Below, piece after piece: positions 45,299 through 53,821 of a DNA stretch of 62,820 bases. A model generated the notes under the pieces. The model was given only the letters and a program-made list of their open reading frames with translations, ran no database searches and was not told the origin of the DNA. The position numbers and the translations under genes are program-made. The stretch lies in NCBI GenBank assembly GCA_022824865.1, contig JAJDZD010000021.1:1-62820 (forward strand), in the 5' to 3' direction. This stretch comes from Chloroflexota bacterium. Its GTDB lineage: Bacteria; Chloroflexota; UBA11872. The stretch's first letter is position 1; the number at the start of each line of letters is the position of its first letter.

Positions 45299-47674
45299 AT
45301 GCTGCGCCGGCTGGGGCGCGGGGCGTCGATCGCGGAGGTTCGCGACGCTGCGGGGTTGACTGGGGACGGGTTTGAGTCGTGGTGGGATCGCGAGACCAAG
45401 CGACGTTTGGCGGTGACCGAGGGGGAGACCACGGGCCCGGTTGGAGCGGCGGTGGAGATCCACCGGGACGCCTGCGGGGTGCCGCACATCTTCGCGGAGA
45501 CGGAGCAGGATCTCTTTGTCGGGTACGGCTACGCGATGGCACAGGACCGGCTGTTCCAGATGGATTACCTGCGGCGGCAGGCGCTGGGTCGGCTGTCGGA
45601 AGTGCTGGGGCCGGAGGCGTATGACTATGACCTGCTGGCGCGGACGGTTGGGTTGCATCGAATCGCGGACGTGGAGACGGCGCGCCTACCATGCGAGACG
45701 GCGGCGAGGTACGAGGCGTTCTCGGCGGGGGTGAACGCGTTTATCGAGGCGTGCCAGGACCTGCCGCCGATCGAGTTCGACGTGCTGGACTACCGGCCGG
45801 AGCCTTGGCGGCCGATGGATTCGATTGCGTTACTGGGTGAGTTTCGATGGTATCTGACGGGGCGGTTTCCGGTGATCGCGGTGCCGGAGCTGGCGAAGCG
45901 CGCACTGGGGGAAGGGGCGCTGTACCGAGCCTTCCTGACGGCTGAGGCGATCGACGAGACAATCCTGCATCGGGGCGAGTACGCGAGCGACGGGAACGGC
46001 GCGGGCGAACCACCGATGGGAGGGATTGACGACGGTACGGGTAGCAACAACTGGGTGATCGGGCCGAGTCGAAGCACGTCGGGTGGGGCGATGGTGGCCA
46101 GCGATCCGCATATCGCGTTCGGTGCGCCGAACTGCTGGTACCAGGCGAACCTGGTGGGCGGACGGTTCAACGTGGCGGGGGCCGGGTATGCGGGGGCGCC
46201 AGGGATCCTGATCGGTCGAAACCTGCGAGTGGCCTGGGGGATTACGAACAACATCAGCTCGCAGCGGGATCTGTACCAAGAACGAACGGACCCGGCGCAC
46301 CCCGGCGCGTTTCTATTCGACGGTCAGTGGGAGCCGGCGCGGGAGAGGGTAGAAGCCATCGGGGTGCGCGGCGACGGGGTTCGCGAGGCGGTGGTTCGAT
46401 CGTCGCGGAATGGGCCGATCGTCGACGACATCCTGCCTGATTTCGCGCGAGGGACTGGGCCGGTTTCGCTGCGGTGGGTCGGAGCGCTGCCGTGCGGGTG
46501 GCCGACCTCGATCCTGGAACTGAATGCGGCGGAGTCGTGCGACGAGTTCGAGGACGCCCTGCGGGGATGGGCGTCGCCCACGCTAAGCATGGTGTTCGGG
46601 GACGTGGACGGGGGCTTCGGCTATCGGGCGACGGGCCAGGTGCCGATTCGGGCTCGCGAAGAGCGCGGCTACCGGCGCGGGTGGGATCCGTCCGATGCGT
46701 GGCAGGGGATGATCCCGTTTGAGGGGATGCCGTCGGTGCGCGAGCCGAAGCGTGGATGGGTGGCGACGGCGAACAATCTGCCGGCGCCGGCGGACTTTCC
46801 GTATCCGCTGGCCAACATGTCGCCGACGGGTTACCGGGCGTGGCGCATCCGGCAGATGATCGAGTCGCGTGAGGTTCATAGCCGCGAGGAGATGGCCTCG
46901 ATGCAGTACGACGTGCTGGCGTTGCGGGCGGTGGATGCGATGCCGGCGCTGGTGCGGATCCTGGACGGAGGCGATGCGCGGTTGCGAGCGGCAGCGGCAG
47001 CCCTACGGGCGTGGGACCGACGCATGGACACGGATAGCGCGGCGGCGGCGATCTTTGAGGCGTTCCAGTTCCAGTGGGACGAGGCGGTTGCAGCGGAGCG
47101 CTTCTCCGCGGACGCGTCGGCCCTGGCGGTCGGAGATCCGGCTGCATTCGTGGCAGGAGGGATCGGCAGTTTGTCGCTGCGGTTGCTGGCGGATGACGAC
47201 GTGGAGTGGTTTGCATCGCCGGAGGCGCGAGACGCGGCGGTGCGGGCGGCGATGGGCCGTGCCCTGGATGAGCTCGCGGAGCGGCTGGGCGACGACATGT
47301 CGACGTGGCGTTGGGGGCGGCTGCACAGGTTGCCGCTGCAACACTTGTTGTCCAGGTGCGGAGATCTGGGACGCTTGCTGGACCGCGGCGGCGAACCGGT
47401 GAGTGGGAATGGCATCGTGGTGTCAAACACCGGATCGGCGCCGGATTTCGTTTCGCGGAGCGGAGCGAACTATCGGCTGCTGGTGGACCTTGCAGAAGCA
47501 CCGACCCAGATGTGGTCGTTGGACGCGGCAGGACCATCAGGGCAGCCGGGGAGCCCGCACTATGCCAATCAGTTCGGGGATTGGATGGCGGGGCGGTACC
47601 AGCGGATCAGCCTCGATCGTGATGACGTGCGGCCAACGATCAGGAATACGCTGAGGATTCAGCCGAGGACATGA
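45299..47674 (+). CDS. penicillin acylase family protein (N-terminal nucleophile hydrolase)
   Basis: A 791-residue protein of the penicillin/acyl-homoserine-lactone acylase family, which hydrolyses amide-linked acyl groups after self-cleavage into alpha and beta chains. The alpha part shows RDACGVPHIFAETEQDLFVGYGYAMAQDRLFQM. The cleavage site and nucleophile are GTGSNNWVIGPSRS, with S249 as the expected catalytic N-terminal serine, followed by SGGAMVASDPH. Most family members are exported, but no signal peptide is visible here, so it may be cytoplasmic. The substrate is unknown. It probably forms an operon with the propeller hydrolase upstream. Confidence 0.88.
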   Translation: MLRRLGRGASIAEVRDAAGLTGDGFESWWDRETKRRLAVTEGETTGPVGAAVEIHRDACGVPHIFAETEQDLFVGYGYAMAQDRLFQMDYLRRQALGRLSEVLGPEAYDYDLLARTVGLHRIADVETARLPCETAARYEAFSAGVNAFIEACQDLPPIEFDVLDYRPEPWRPMDSIALLGEFRWYLTGRFPVIAVPELAKRALGEGALYRAFLTAEAIDETILHRGEYASDGNGAGEPPMGGIDDGTGSNNWVIGPSRSTSGGAMVASDPHIAFGAPNCWYQANLVGGRFNVAGAGYAGAPGILIGRNLRVAWGITNNISSQRDLYQERTDPAHPGAFLFDGQWEPARERVEAIGVRGDGVREAVVRSSRNGPIVDDILPDFARGTGPVSLRWVGALPCGWPTSILELNAAESCDEFEDALRGWASPTLSMVFGDVDGGFGYRATGQVPIRAREERGYRRGWDPSDAWQGMIPFEGMPSVREPKRGWVATANNLPAPADFPYPLANMSPTGYRAWRIRQMIESREVHSREEMASMQYDVLALRAVDAMPALVRILDGGDARLRAAAAALRAWDRRMDTDSAAAAIFEAFQFQWDEAVAAERFSADASALAVGDPAAFVAGGIGSLSLRLLADDDVEWFASPEARDAAVRAAMGRALDELAERLGDDMSTWRWGRLHRLPLQHLLSRCGDLGRLLDRGGEPVSGNGIVVSNTGSAPDFVSRSGANYRLLVDLAEAPTQMWSLDAAGPSGQPGSPHYANQFGDWMAGRYQRISLDRDDVRPTIRNTLRIQPRT

Positions 47675-47926
47675 CAACTCGCGCTTAGAACTGGCTCCGT
47701 CGGCTGGAAGCGCTTGTCATCTGATTTTCGCAATCCTGGCCAGGAAACGAGACCGCCATTCGGTAGACACTCCGAAACCCTTGCGCCACAGCAAGGATTC
47801 GAGTGCCACATTGTCAAGAACATTCCTCCCGGCCTGCCACAGAAACGGGCCGCGCCAGGCCCATCGTTAGCAAGTATTCGCGAAAAGCCGCAACTTGGCC
47901 GATTTCGCCGATCTCCACTGATTAGG

Positions 47927-47999
47927 AGCGGGGGACGGGATTCGAACCCGCGACATCCAGCTTGGAAGGCTAGCGCTCTGCCATCTGAGCTACCCCCGC
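47927..47999 (-). tRNA. tRNA-Gly (anticodon TCC)
   Basis: A full cloverleaf is read on the minus strand. The acceptor stem is GCGGGGG/CCCCCGC, the D-arm starts TAGCTCAGATGGCAGAGC, the anticodon loop is CTTCCAA with anticodon TCC, and the T-arm is GCGGGTTCGAATCCCGT. The 3' CCA is not fully encoded. Confidence 0.93.
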
Positions 48000-48236
48000 C
48001 GACAGGACCAGCGTCGACCAGCGGTCCTTCAACCGGCCGCGGACGCCAACCTGACCGCGTTGATCGTACCGAACCAGCCGCCGGGGTTTTTCCGCCCCCC
48101 AGAGACGCCATATCCGCTAACATGCTGGCCGCCAGACGGGTGTGCGCCGCTCAGTGGAGCGCGAAACCCCTCATTCCGGTGGGTAGGCCATGCCTTTCAA
48201 CATCCGAATCGAACAGACGATGGAAGCGCCGCGCGC

Positions 48237-49088
48237 GTGACTGACCTTCACTTCGGCCATTTTTCGGCCATTCCCGAGTACCAGCAGGTCAACCGCGATC
48301 TCGTCGGCCGGCTGCTTGATCGGATACCCAATCCGTTTGTTCACCTGGACGTGGCCACCGGCGCCGGCCTGATCCCCCAACTCATCATTGAGGAAGCCAC
48401 AGCCCGCGGCCTCCTTGGGCGCGTCATCGCGCTCGACCGGAACAAGCGCGCCCTTGAGATCGCTCGCGAAACCGTGCGAGGAAACGAGAGCGTCAGTGTG
48501 ACGTTCGTGCACGGCGACGCTCGCGACGCGCGGGCCGCCGTTGAAGATCTCCTCCCGCCGGAGGGCGTCGACTCAGTCAGCATTCACGACGCGATTCACG
48601 AGATCGAAGGTGAGGACAACCAGCGCCGCGTCTTCAACTCGCTGGCCGATGTCGCCCGCAATGGCGCATTTCTTTCCATCAACAGCTCGTTCACTGCGAC
48701 CTCCATGGCCGTTGGCCACTCCATGCGCGGCCACGGCGAATGGAAGCTCCACTTCGTGCGGCTGACCGGCGCCAAGCGCGAGCGCAAGATCGAGACGCTG
48801 GCCTATCGCTCGCACGACGACTACAAGCAGATGATCCGGGACGCCGGCTTCCGCATCGTGCATGAGGAAGACCGCGAAGTCATCCTCACCAGGACCGCCC
48901 TCAAGGCCATCGCTCGTTACCCCGAATTCGTGCGCGGCATGGCCAAGGACCTGACCTTCTCGCGTGACGTGAGCCTGGCCGAGTTGAGCGACGCGATGAG
49001 CGCCGCCGTGGACAAGATTCGCTTCGACTTCCTGCCCCGCCTCTGGTACGGGGTAATCGCCCAAAAGGTAGCGTCCGAACCCGCCTAG
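48237..49088 (+). CDS. class I SAM-dependent methyltransferase
   Basis: A 283-residue protein from GTG 48237, chosen because the open frame before it (from 48060) is not protein-like. Motif I is HLDVATGAGLIPQLI and motif II-like RVIALDRNKRALEIA follows. VTFVHGDARDA and SVSIHDAIHEIEGE give the later SAM-binding segments. The C-terminal half contains ALKAIARYPEFVRGMAKDL, and the fold resembles UbiE-like enzymes. The substrate is unknown. It lies just after the tRNA-Gly gene and convergent with a PhyH gene. Confidence 0.8.
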   Translation: MTDLHFGHFSAIPEYQQVNRDLVGRLLDRIPNPFVHLDVATGAGLIPQLIIEEATARGLLGRVIALDRNKRALEIARETVRGNESVSVTFVHGDARDARAAVEDLLPPEGVDSVSIHDAIHEIEGEDNQRRVFNSLADVARNGAFLSINSSFTATSMAVGHSMRGHGEWKLHFVRLTGAKRERKIETLAYRSHDDYKQMIRDAGFRIVHEEDREVILTRTALKAIARYPEFVRGMAKDLTFSRDVSLAELSDAMSAAVDKIRFDFLPRLWYGVIAQKVASEPA

Positions 49089-49103
49089 GCCGGCGCCGCG
49101 CCG

Positions 49104-49880
49104 CTAGGCCGCTTCCCTCAGGTAGCGCCACCACGAGCGCCAGGCCTGCCCCATGGCCACAAACTGGTCGCCGGCCCACGGGTACTTGCGGTTCGAGTCG
49201 TTGTAGAACGCCTCGATCTCCGCCTCGTCCAAGCCGTCCGCGTTAAAGAGCCCGCGCTGCTCAACGCGTGGCAGGTAGCGAATCTTGAACATGAACCGCC
49301 ATTGGTCGGTCTGGTTGGGCTGCGCGCAGTGCCAGAGCGACTCGTGAATGAACGCGATCCGGCCTCCCGGTCCAGTCAGCTGTCGCTGCCCCAGGAAGTT
49401 CTTGTAGCGCGTCACGTCGTGATAGCTCACCCGGCGCACATGGGATCCGGGAAGCACCAGCGTCGGCCCCATCTCGGCCGGCGCATCGTGCGGGAAGTAG
49501 CAGACCAGGATGTCGAACTGCCGCGGATGGTCAAGCGCCAGGCTCGAGTCCACGTGCCAGCGCTGCGCCTCGCGTTTGCCGGGAGCCACCGTGTGCAGGA
49601 ATGAGTGGTCGTGGATGGCATCAGGCCCTACCAGGCTCTCCACGACGCCACGCACGGCCGGCAGATCGAACACCTCGCGCACCGCGTCGGAAAATTGCCA
49701 GAACTCCCGCGGCTTGTTGGGGTTGTAGCCCCGGTTCTTTGGGTAGGCCAGGGCGTCGCGGTGAACCTGGGCGTTGAGATCGTCGGGCACCAGGTCTCCA
49801 TACTCAAGAAAGCCGTCCACGACAAACCGCGCCATCTCGAGCGCGCCAATTCGGTGGCTCATCTGAGTCTCAGTCGTCAT
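49104..49880 (-). CDS. phytanoyl-CoA dioxygenase (PhyH) family protein
   Basis: A 258-residue Fe(II)/2-oxoglutarate oxygenase from ATG 49880; the longer frame to 50120 overlaps the upstream gene. The triad appears as RWHVDSS (His, Asp) and the distal His in SLWHCAQPNQTD, with the 2-oxoglutarate arginine in QWRFMFKIRYLPR. VLPGSHVRRVSYHD is the PhyH core. It is more divergent from the two PhyH paralogues at 34.9 and 40.7 kb than they are from each other. The start overlaps the end of the small upstream gene by 11 bp, so the two are translated together. Confidence 0.85.
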   Translation of the reverse strand: MTTETQMSHRIGALEMARFVVDGFLEYGDLVPDDLNAQVHRDALAYPKNRGYNPNKPREFWQFSDAVREVFDLPAVRGVVESLVGPDAIHDHSFLHTVAPGKREAQRWHVDSSLALDHPRQFDILVCYFPHDAPAEMGPTLVLPGSHVRRVSYHDVTRYKNFLGQRQLTGPGGRIAFIHESLWHCAQPNQTDQWRFMFKIRYLPRVEQRGLFNADGLDEAEIEAFYNDSNRKYPWAGDQFVAMGQAWRSWWRYLREAA

Positions 49881-50208
49881 TGGCGGTCTCCACGCGAACG
49901 AAACGATCCAGCACATATTCCCACGGCAGCGGCCCCGTCTCGTGCTCGGTTCCCTGCGGGTACGTCGGCAACTGCGGCACCTGCACCACCCGCCAGCCGT
50001 CGTGCATGGCGTCCACCACCGATTCATAGGGCGGTTCAGGCTGGTCGCCGGCCTGCATCTGCTGATCGCCGGCGGGACGAGTCCCGTCAAAGAGCGCCCA
50101 CGCCACCGTTTGTGCACCAAGGTCGGGTTCGGCCAGGTGCAAGATCAGGACCTGCTGTCGCGATTCCGACATCGTCGGTTGAAGCACCGTGCGCGCTGAC
50201 AGTGCCAT
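49870..50208 (-). CDS. small uncharacterised protein coupled to PhyH gene
   Basis: A 112-residue protein not recognised by me. It contains VLILHLAEPDLGAQTVAWAL, a Gln/Pro-rich middle, DAMHDGWRVVQVPQLP and WEYVLDRFVRVE. It has no signal peptide or membrane helix. It ends inside the start of the PhyH gene (11-bp overlap), a strong sign that it is a real, co-translated gene, perhaps a partner or a regulator of the oxygenase. It is divergent from the sugar isomerase gene. Confidence 0.6.
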   Translation of the reverse strand: MALSARTVLQPTMSESRQQVLILHLAEPDLGAQTVAWALFDGTRPAGDQQMQAGDQPEPPYESVVDAMHDGWRVVQVPQLPTYPQGTEHETGPLPWEYVLDRFVRVETANDD

Positions 50209-50310
50209 GGTAGAACTCGCGCAGCTCCGCGGTCCCTCTCGTGCGGCGAAGGCACGACCGACGGAAGCGTGGGATGCTGGGCCGCTGCCGCAGTTCGGCC
50301 AGGAGATGAC

Positions 50311-51177
50311 ATGCAGCTCGTTCGGTTCACCAAGTTCTGGGAAGACCTGGACGTTCGCCAGTTAGGCGAGCGCGCGCGGGAACTCGGCTATGACGGACTG
50401 GACCTTGCAGTCCGCGACGGTCACGCCATCAGCTCAGCCAACGTGACCGCCGACCTCCCTGGCGCCGTACACGCCTGGCGCGAGATCGGCGTGGACTGTC
50501 CGATGATCTCCTCGTCAACCGACCTCATCGATCCCAACGCCGCCAGTGCCGTTGCGCTATTCGAGGCGGCGGCCGCCGCCGGCGTGCCCCGCATCAAGAT
50601 CGGCTACTTCAAGTTCAATCCCGGCGACTCGTTCGAGGAACTCTGGTCGTCGGCTCGGCGGCGGCTCGACGGCTTCGCGCGCCTCAGCCGCCGAACCGGC
50701 GTGCAGACCATGTATCACACGCACAGCGGCCAATGCCTGGGATCCAACTGCGCCGGCATGCGCCACCTGCTGCAGGACTACAACCCGGATCACGTGGGCG
50801 CCTACGTTGACCTCGGGCACCTCGCCATCAACGGCGAGGACGTGCAGATGGGGCTGGCGATGCTGCGCGACCGCCTGTCGGCCATCGGCGGCAAGGACGC
50901 CCGCCATTTCCCGGATCAGCGACCGGACCGCCGGGCCAGCTTCGCGGACGGATTCGTGCTGCTGGGTCAGGGCGCTGCCGAGTGGCCCGAAGCGATGGCG
51001 CTACTTGAGGCCTGGGGATTCAGCGGCCCCATCACCATCCACACCGAATACACAACCGACCAGGACGTCATTTCCACCGTCGGCGCCGGCGAGTACACCC
51101 CCGAAGCCATCGCCCTGCGCGCTCGGGGCGAGGTCGAGGACCTTGCCTATCTGCGGGGGCTCCAGAACTCCGCCTGA
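50311..51177 (+). CDS. sugar phosphate isomerase/epimerase-like TIM barrel protein
   Basis: A 288-residue AP-endonuclease-2-type TIM barrel from ATG 50311. Barrel strand motifs are visible: MQLVRFTKFWEDL, LGYDGLDLAVRDGH, PRIKIGYFKF, MYHTHSGQCLG, GAYVDLGHLAING and ITIHTEYTTDQD. The His and Asp/Glu residues in these strands fit the metal site of xylose-isomerase-like epimerases. It is probably involved in catabolism of a keto-sugar or inositol-type compound, in line with the Gfo/Idh/MocA genes elsewhere in the window. The longer frame to 50269 has no supporting features. Confidence 0.82.
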   Translation: MQLVRFTKFWEDLDVRQLGERARELGYDGLDLAVRDGHAISSANVTADLPGAVHAWREIGVDCPMISSSTDLIDPNAASAVALFEAAAAAGVPRIKIGYFKFNPGDSFEELWSSARRRLDGFARLSRRTGVQTMYHTHSGQCLGSNCAGMRHLLQDYNPDHVGAYVDLGHLAINGEDVQMGLAMLRDRLSAIGGKDARHFPDQRPDRRASFADGFVLLGQGAAEWPEAMALLEAWGFSGPITIHTEYTTDQDVISTVGAGEYTPEAIALRARGEVEDLAYLRGLQNSA

Positions 51178-51226
51178 ATCGCCGCGCACGTTCCGTTCGG
51201 CGGCGTGCGGACCGGCGGCGTTCGGT

Positions 51227-51598
51227 TCAGGCCGTGAGCGTGCGAATCCCGTACCGGGGAATGTTGGCGTCCCGCGTTACCAGGATCAGCCCCTCAGCCT
51301 GCGCCTGCGCCACCAGCATCCGGTCAAACGGGTCGGTGTGGTGAAGCGGCAGACTGCCTGCCCGCTCGGCGTGAAACGCAGTGATCGGGAGTTCTCCGAA
51401 TCCGTTTTCTTCGATTGCCTCCAGCAAATCTCCCGGTACATCCAGCTTGCCGCTAGCTCGCTTTATGGATACCTCCCAGATGCTGGCCGCGCTTACGAAC
51501 ACAGCACTGTCTGGATTGGCGATGGCGTCGTAGGCCCTGGAACTGAGTAGAGGAGGGTCTTTCGCCTGCCACCAGATCAGCGTGTGGGTGTCCAGCAA
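51227..51598 (-). CDS. VapC-type PIN-domain toxin
   Basis: A 123-residue PIN-domain ribonuclease, probably the toxin of a type II toxin-antitoxin pair. The acidic active-site residues are D3 in LDTHTLIWW, E42 in ASIWEVSIK, D92 in DPFDRMLVAQA and D110 in LVTRDANI. The start is TTG 51598, with AGGAG upstream at the end of the antitoxin gene. It lies 16 bp downstream of the antitoxin and is presumably co-transcribed and neutralised by it. Confidence 0.88.
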   Translation of the reverse strand: MLDTHTLIWWQAKDPPLLSSRAYDAIANPDSAVFVSAASIWEVSIKRASGKLDVPGDLLEAIEENGFGELPITAFHAERAGSLPLHHTDPFDRMLVAQAQAEGLILVTRDANIPRYGIRTLTA

Positions 51599-51614
51599 GA
51601 GCCGCTGACCGCTC

Positions 51615-51863
51615 CTATACAGGCTCGTCGCTCCCTTTGCCCTCGAAGGCGTCGATCAATTCCTGCGGCGTCTCGTCAAAGTCCGGCGCCATCCAGACCC
51701 GGCCTTCCCACCCACCAGGTCGGCGCGGCTTCGCCGCGCCTCGGTACGGCAGTAGATAGAGATACGGCTCCCCGTCTCGGGCTATCACCACTTCCTCGCC
51801 CTGCCAAGCCAGTTCGCCCAGTTTGGAGAGCTGTGACTTGGCCTCGTGCATATTGACCTTCAC
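51615..51863 (-). CDS. Phd/YefM-type antitoxin
   Basis: An 82-residue antitoxin. The N-terminal DNA-binding part is VNMHEAKSQLSKLGELAWQG, followed by EEVVIARDGEPYLYLLPY, the standard Phd/YefM signature. The C-terminal acidic tail, from about residue 55, should wrap the PIN toxin. Start is GTG 51863 or ATG 51851. The short palindromes just upstream fit autoregulation by this protein. Confidence 0.88.
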   Translation of the reverse strand: MKVNMHEAKSQLSKLGELAWQGEEVVIARDGEPYLYLLPYRGAAKPRRPGGWEGRVWMAPDFDETPQELIDAFEGKGSDEPV

Positions 51864-51881
51864 GCTTCGCCTCGCGGACAG

Positions 51882-51908
51882 TTAGCTAACCTTAGCTAAT
51901 TATAGCTG
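51882..51908 (-). promoter_or_regulatory. toxin-antitoxin promoter and operator
   Basis: Two exact copies of the palindrome TTAGCTAA lie at 51882-51889 and 51892-51899, ten bp apart (one helical turn), with a degenerate third at about 51901-51908. A perfect TATAAT on the minus strand (51899-51904) overlaps the right copy and would start transcription about 30 nt before the antitoxin. The layout suggests autorepression by the antitoxin complex. No clear -35 is seen. Confidence 0.65.
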
Positions 51909-52000
51909 ACCAGCCGTGTGCGCCAGCTTGGTCGACAGATTACGTTCGCCTACCCACAGGTGGTGCGCGAAATCAGGCGTTAGGGACGCTAACCTGCTGC

Positions 52001-53548
52001 ATGGACTTTCCGCGCCTCAACCTTCCTGACCGCTTCGTCCCCAACCGCGTCCTGACCCACCAGAACCTGCCGCGCGGCCAGCCGATGACACTGGCCAACC
52101 TCGAGGGATCAGGCTGCATTCGCCGCATTTTCGTGGCTACTGTGCGCCGGCCGTCGCCCGGCAACCAGCGCCAGACTGTGCTGCGGATGTTCTGGGACGG
52201 CTCGGACACACCCGCAGTTGAAGCGCCCCTTGGCGACTTCTTCGGTCAGCTCCACGGGCTCCCGCCCTATCCCCTCAACTCGCGCTACCTCATCTCGCAG
52301 GCCCACGCCGGCTACACGGCCACATTTCCCATGCCGTTTGCGCGCGGCGCTCGGATCGAGGCCGAGGCGGGACCGGACGTGGAGCCGCCTCGAATCATCC
52401 TCTTCGTCGACTGGCACGCCTACCCCGAAGAATCCATGCAGGAACCGCTGCGTTTCCACGCCCAGTTCCGGCGCGAAAACCCTTGCGAGGCGTTTGGCCG
52501 CAACTATCTCTTGTTGGACACGGTTGGCCGCGGCTATTTCCTAGGCTTCAACTACGGCGTGGCCGTGCGTGACGACCGAGCTCGCTGGTCGCACGCGGGG
52601 GCCGAGAACATCTATATCGCCAACGAGACCGGCGCACCAGAGGGAACGTTCGCCTACCTACGCGGCGGCGGCGGCGAGGACAGCTTTGGCGCGTCATACG
52701 GCGGCGTGTTGCACCAGCCCTCGTCCCATTTGGACCAGGGCGTGCCCTACTACGCCCAGGAAGACCTTGGCCCCGCCTTTGCTCGTCACACCCTGGCTGC
52801 CTACCGCTTCTTCGCGTCCGACGCCATTCCCTTCAATCGCTCCATCCACGTCCGCTTCGGCTCGATGGCCAACGACATCTGCAGCACCGCCTACTGGTAC
52901 CAGGAGCCGCCATACACTCCGTTCTTCAAAATGCCCACATGGGATCAACTGCTACGGGGCGCTGAACTGCCCTACGCGGCCACTGGAGCACCTCAGCGGG
53001 AACCTCGCTGGCGAGTGCTCGGTCCATTCCACCCCGACGCTTCGGCAGCCATGGACGCAGCTGCGGACCAAGACGACCTCAATGGGGTCACCCAGGACAC
53101 AGGTTACGCAGCCGATTCACCCTGGCGTCACGAAAACCGGCACGTCGCTCGCTGGGTTCCGGCCGAGGACATTCACGGCTTTGTTGATTTCGGACTCGCC
53201 TTCCGCCCGTCTGATCCCGGCAATTCCGTCACCTGGCCCGCCGTGAGTCTGGCGCAGTCCTGGCTGCACGTCGATGCCGACACCACCGCGGCCTTGCACC
53301 TGGGATGGGCGCACGAGCTGCGGCTGCGAGTTGGCGACGAACCCTGGCAGACAGTGGGCCGGCACGCCTACTTTCAAAACGGAACGCACCGCGTACATTT
53401 GCGCGCCGGCTGGAATCGACTACAAGTCACGCTCGACAGCCCGGAGACGGGCCTCGAGGGAACCACGTGGGGCGCTTGGACCTTTGGATTGCGCGCTATC
53501 GACGCCGCTGGGCGTGAACTTGAGCCGAAACTCGAACCCGTGGCCTAG
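52001..53548 (+). CDS. DUF2961 / GH172-type glycoside hydrolase
   Basis: A 515-residue protein. The N-terminal half shows the DUF2961 signature: LANLEGSGCIRRIFVATV, LRMFWDGSDTPAVEAPLGDFFG and YPLNSRYLISQAHAGYTATFPMPF. The middle segment SGxEDSF-like RGGGGEDSFGASYGG and later ICSTAYWYQ are also typical. GH172 enzymes hydrolyse fructofuranosyl or arabinofuranosyl linkages. The C-terminal about 150 residues look like an added beta-sandwich. No signal peptide is apparent. It stands alone between the toxin-antitoxin pair and tRNA-Pro. Confidence 0.85.
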   Translation: MDFPRLNLPDRFVPNRVLTHQNLPRGQPMTLANLEGSGCIRRIFVATVRRPSPGNQRQTVLRMFWDGSDTPAVEAPLGDFFGQLHGLPPYPLNSRYLISQAHAGYTATFPMPFARGARIEAEAGPDVEPPRIILFVDWHAYPEESMQEPLRFHAQFRRENPCEAFGRNYLLLDTVGRGYFLGFNYGVAVRDDRARWSHAGAENIYIANETGAPEGTFAYLRGGGGEDSFGASYGGVLHQPSSHLDQGVPYYAQEDLGPAFARHTLAAYRFFASDAIPFNRSIHVRFGSMANDICSTAYWYQEPPYTPFFKMPTWDQLLRGAELPYAATGAPQREPRWRVLGPFHPDASAAMDAAADQDDLNGVTQDTGYAADSPWRHENRHVARWVPAEDIHGFVDFGLAFRPSDPGNSVTWPAVSLAQSWLHVDADTTAALHLGWAHELRLRVGDEPWQTVGRHAYFQNGTHRVHLRAGWNRLQVTLDSPETGLEGTTWGAWTFGLRAIDAAGRELEPKLEPVA

Positions 53549-53633
53549 CGCGCGCCCTCCCGCCTCTTGGACGTTCGGAGCAAATCCGTGCCCGATCAAG
53601 ACCTATCCCAACGCTTCGGCCTTCCAGTCTCGG

Positions 53634-53707
53634 TCGGGGAGGCGAGATTTGAACTCGCGACCTCGGCGTCCCAAACGCCGCGCGCTGCCAGGCTGCGCCA
53701 CTCCCCG
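53634..53707 (-). tRNA. tRNA-Pro (anticodon TGG)
   Basis: A cloverleaf is read on the minus strand. The acceptor stem is CGGGGAG/CTCCCCG, the D-arm is GCGCAGCCTGGCAGCGC, the anticodon stem CGGCG/CGCCG encloses loop TTTGGGA with anticodon TGG, and the T-arm is GCGAGTTCAAATCTCGC. The 3' CCA is not encoded. Confidence 0.93.
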
Positions 53708-53821
53708 TAGACGCCCATCGTATCGCCACCGAGTATCGAGTGAGTCAGGAATCCAACCCAAGTCGCTGAACCGAGAGCACGCGGCCCGGGCTATACGAGT
53801 GTGGCCTCGCCGTCGCAAGCC

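Noticed and set aside
43390..45489. 699-codon open frame on the minus strand
   Set aside because: Antisense to the propeller hydrolase; composition is Arg/Pro/His-rich with no motif.
46254..47537. 427-codon open frame on the minus strand
   Set aside because: Antisense to the penicillin-acylase-family gene; Pro/Arg/Thr-rich nonsense product.
47927..53707. Genomic island bounded by the two tRNA genes
   Set aside because: No integrase and no repeated tRNA 3' end was found, so there is no evidence of an attachment-site insertion.
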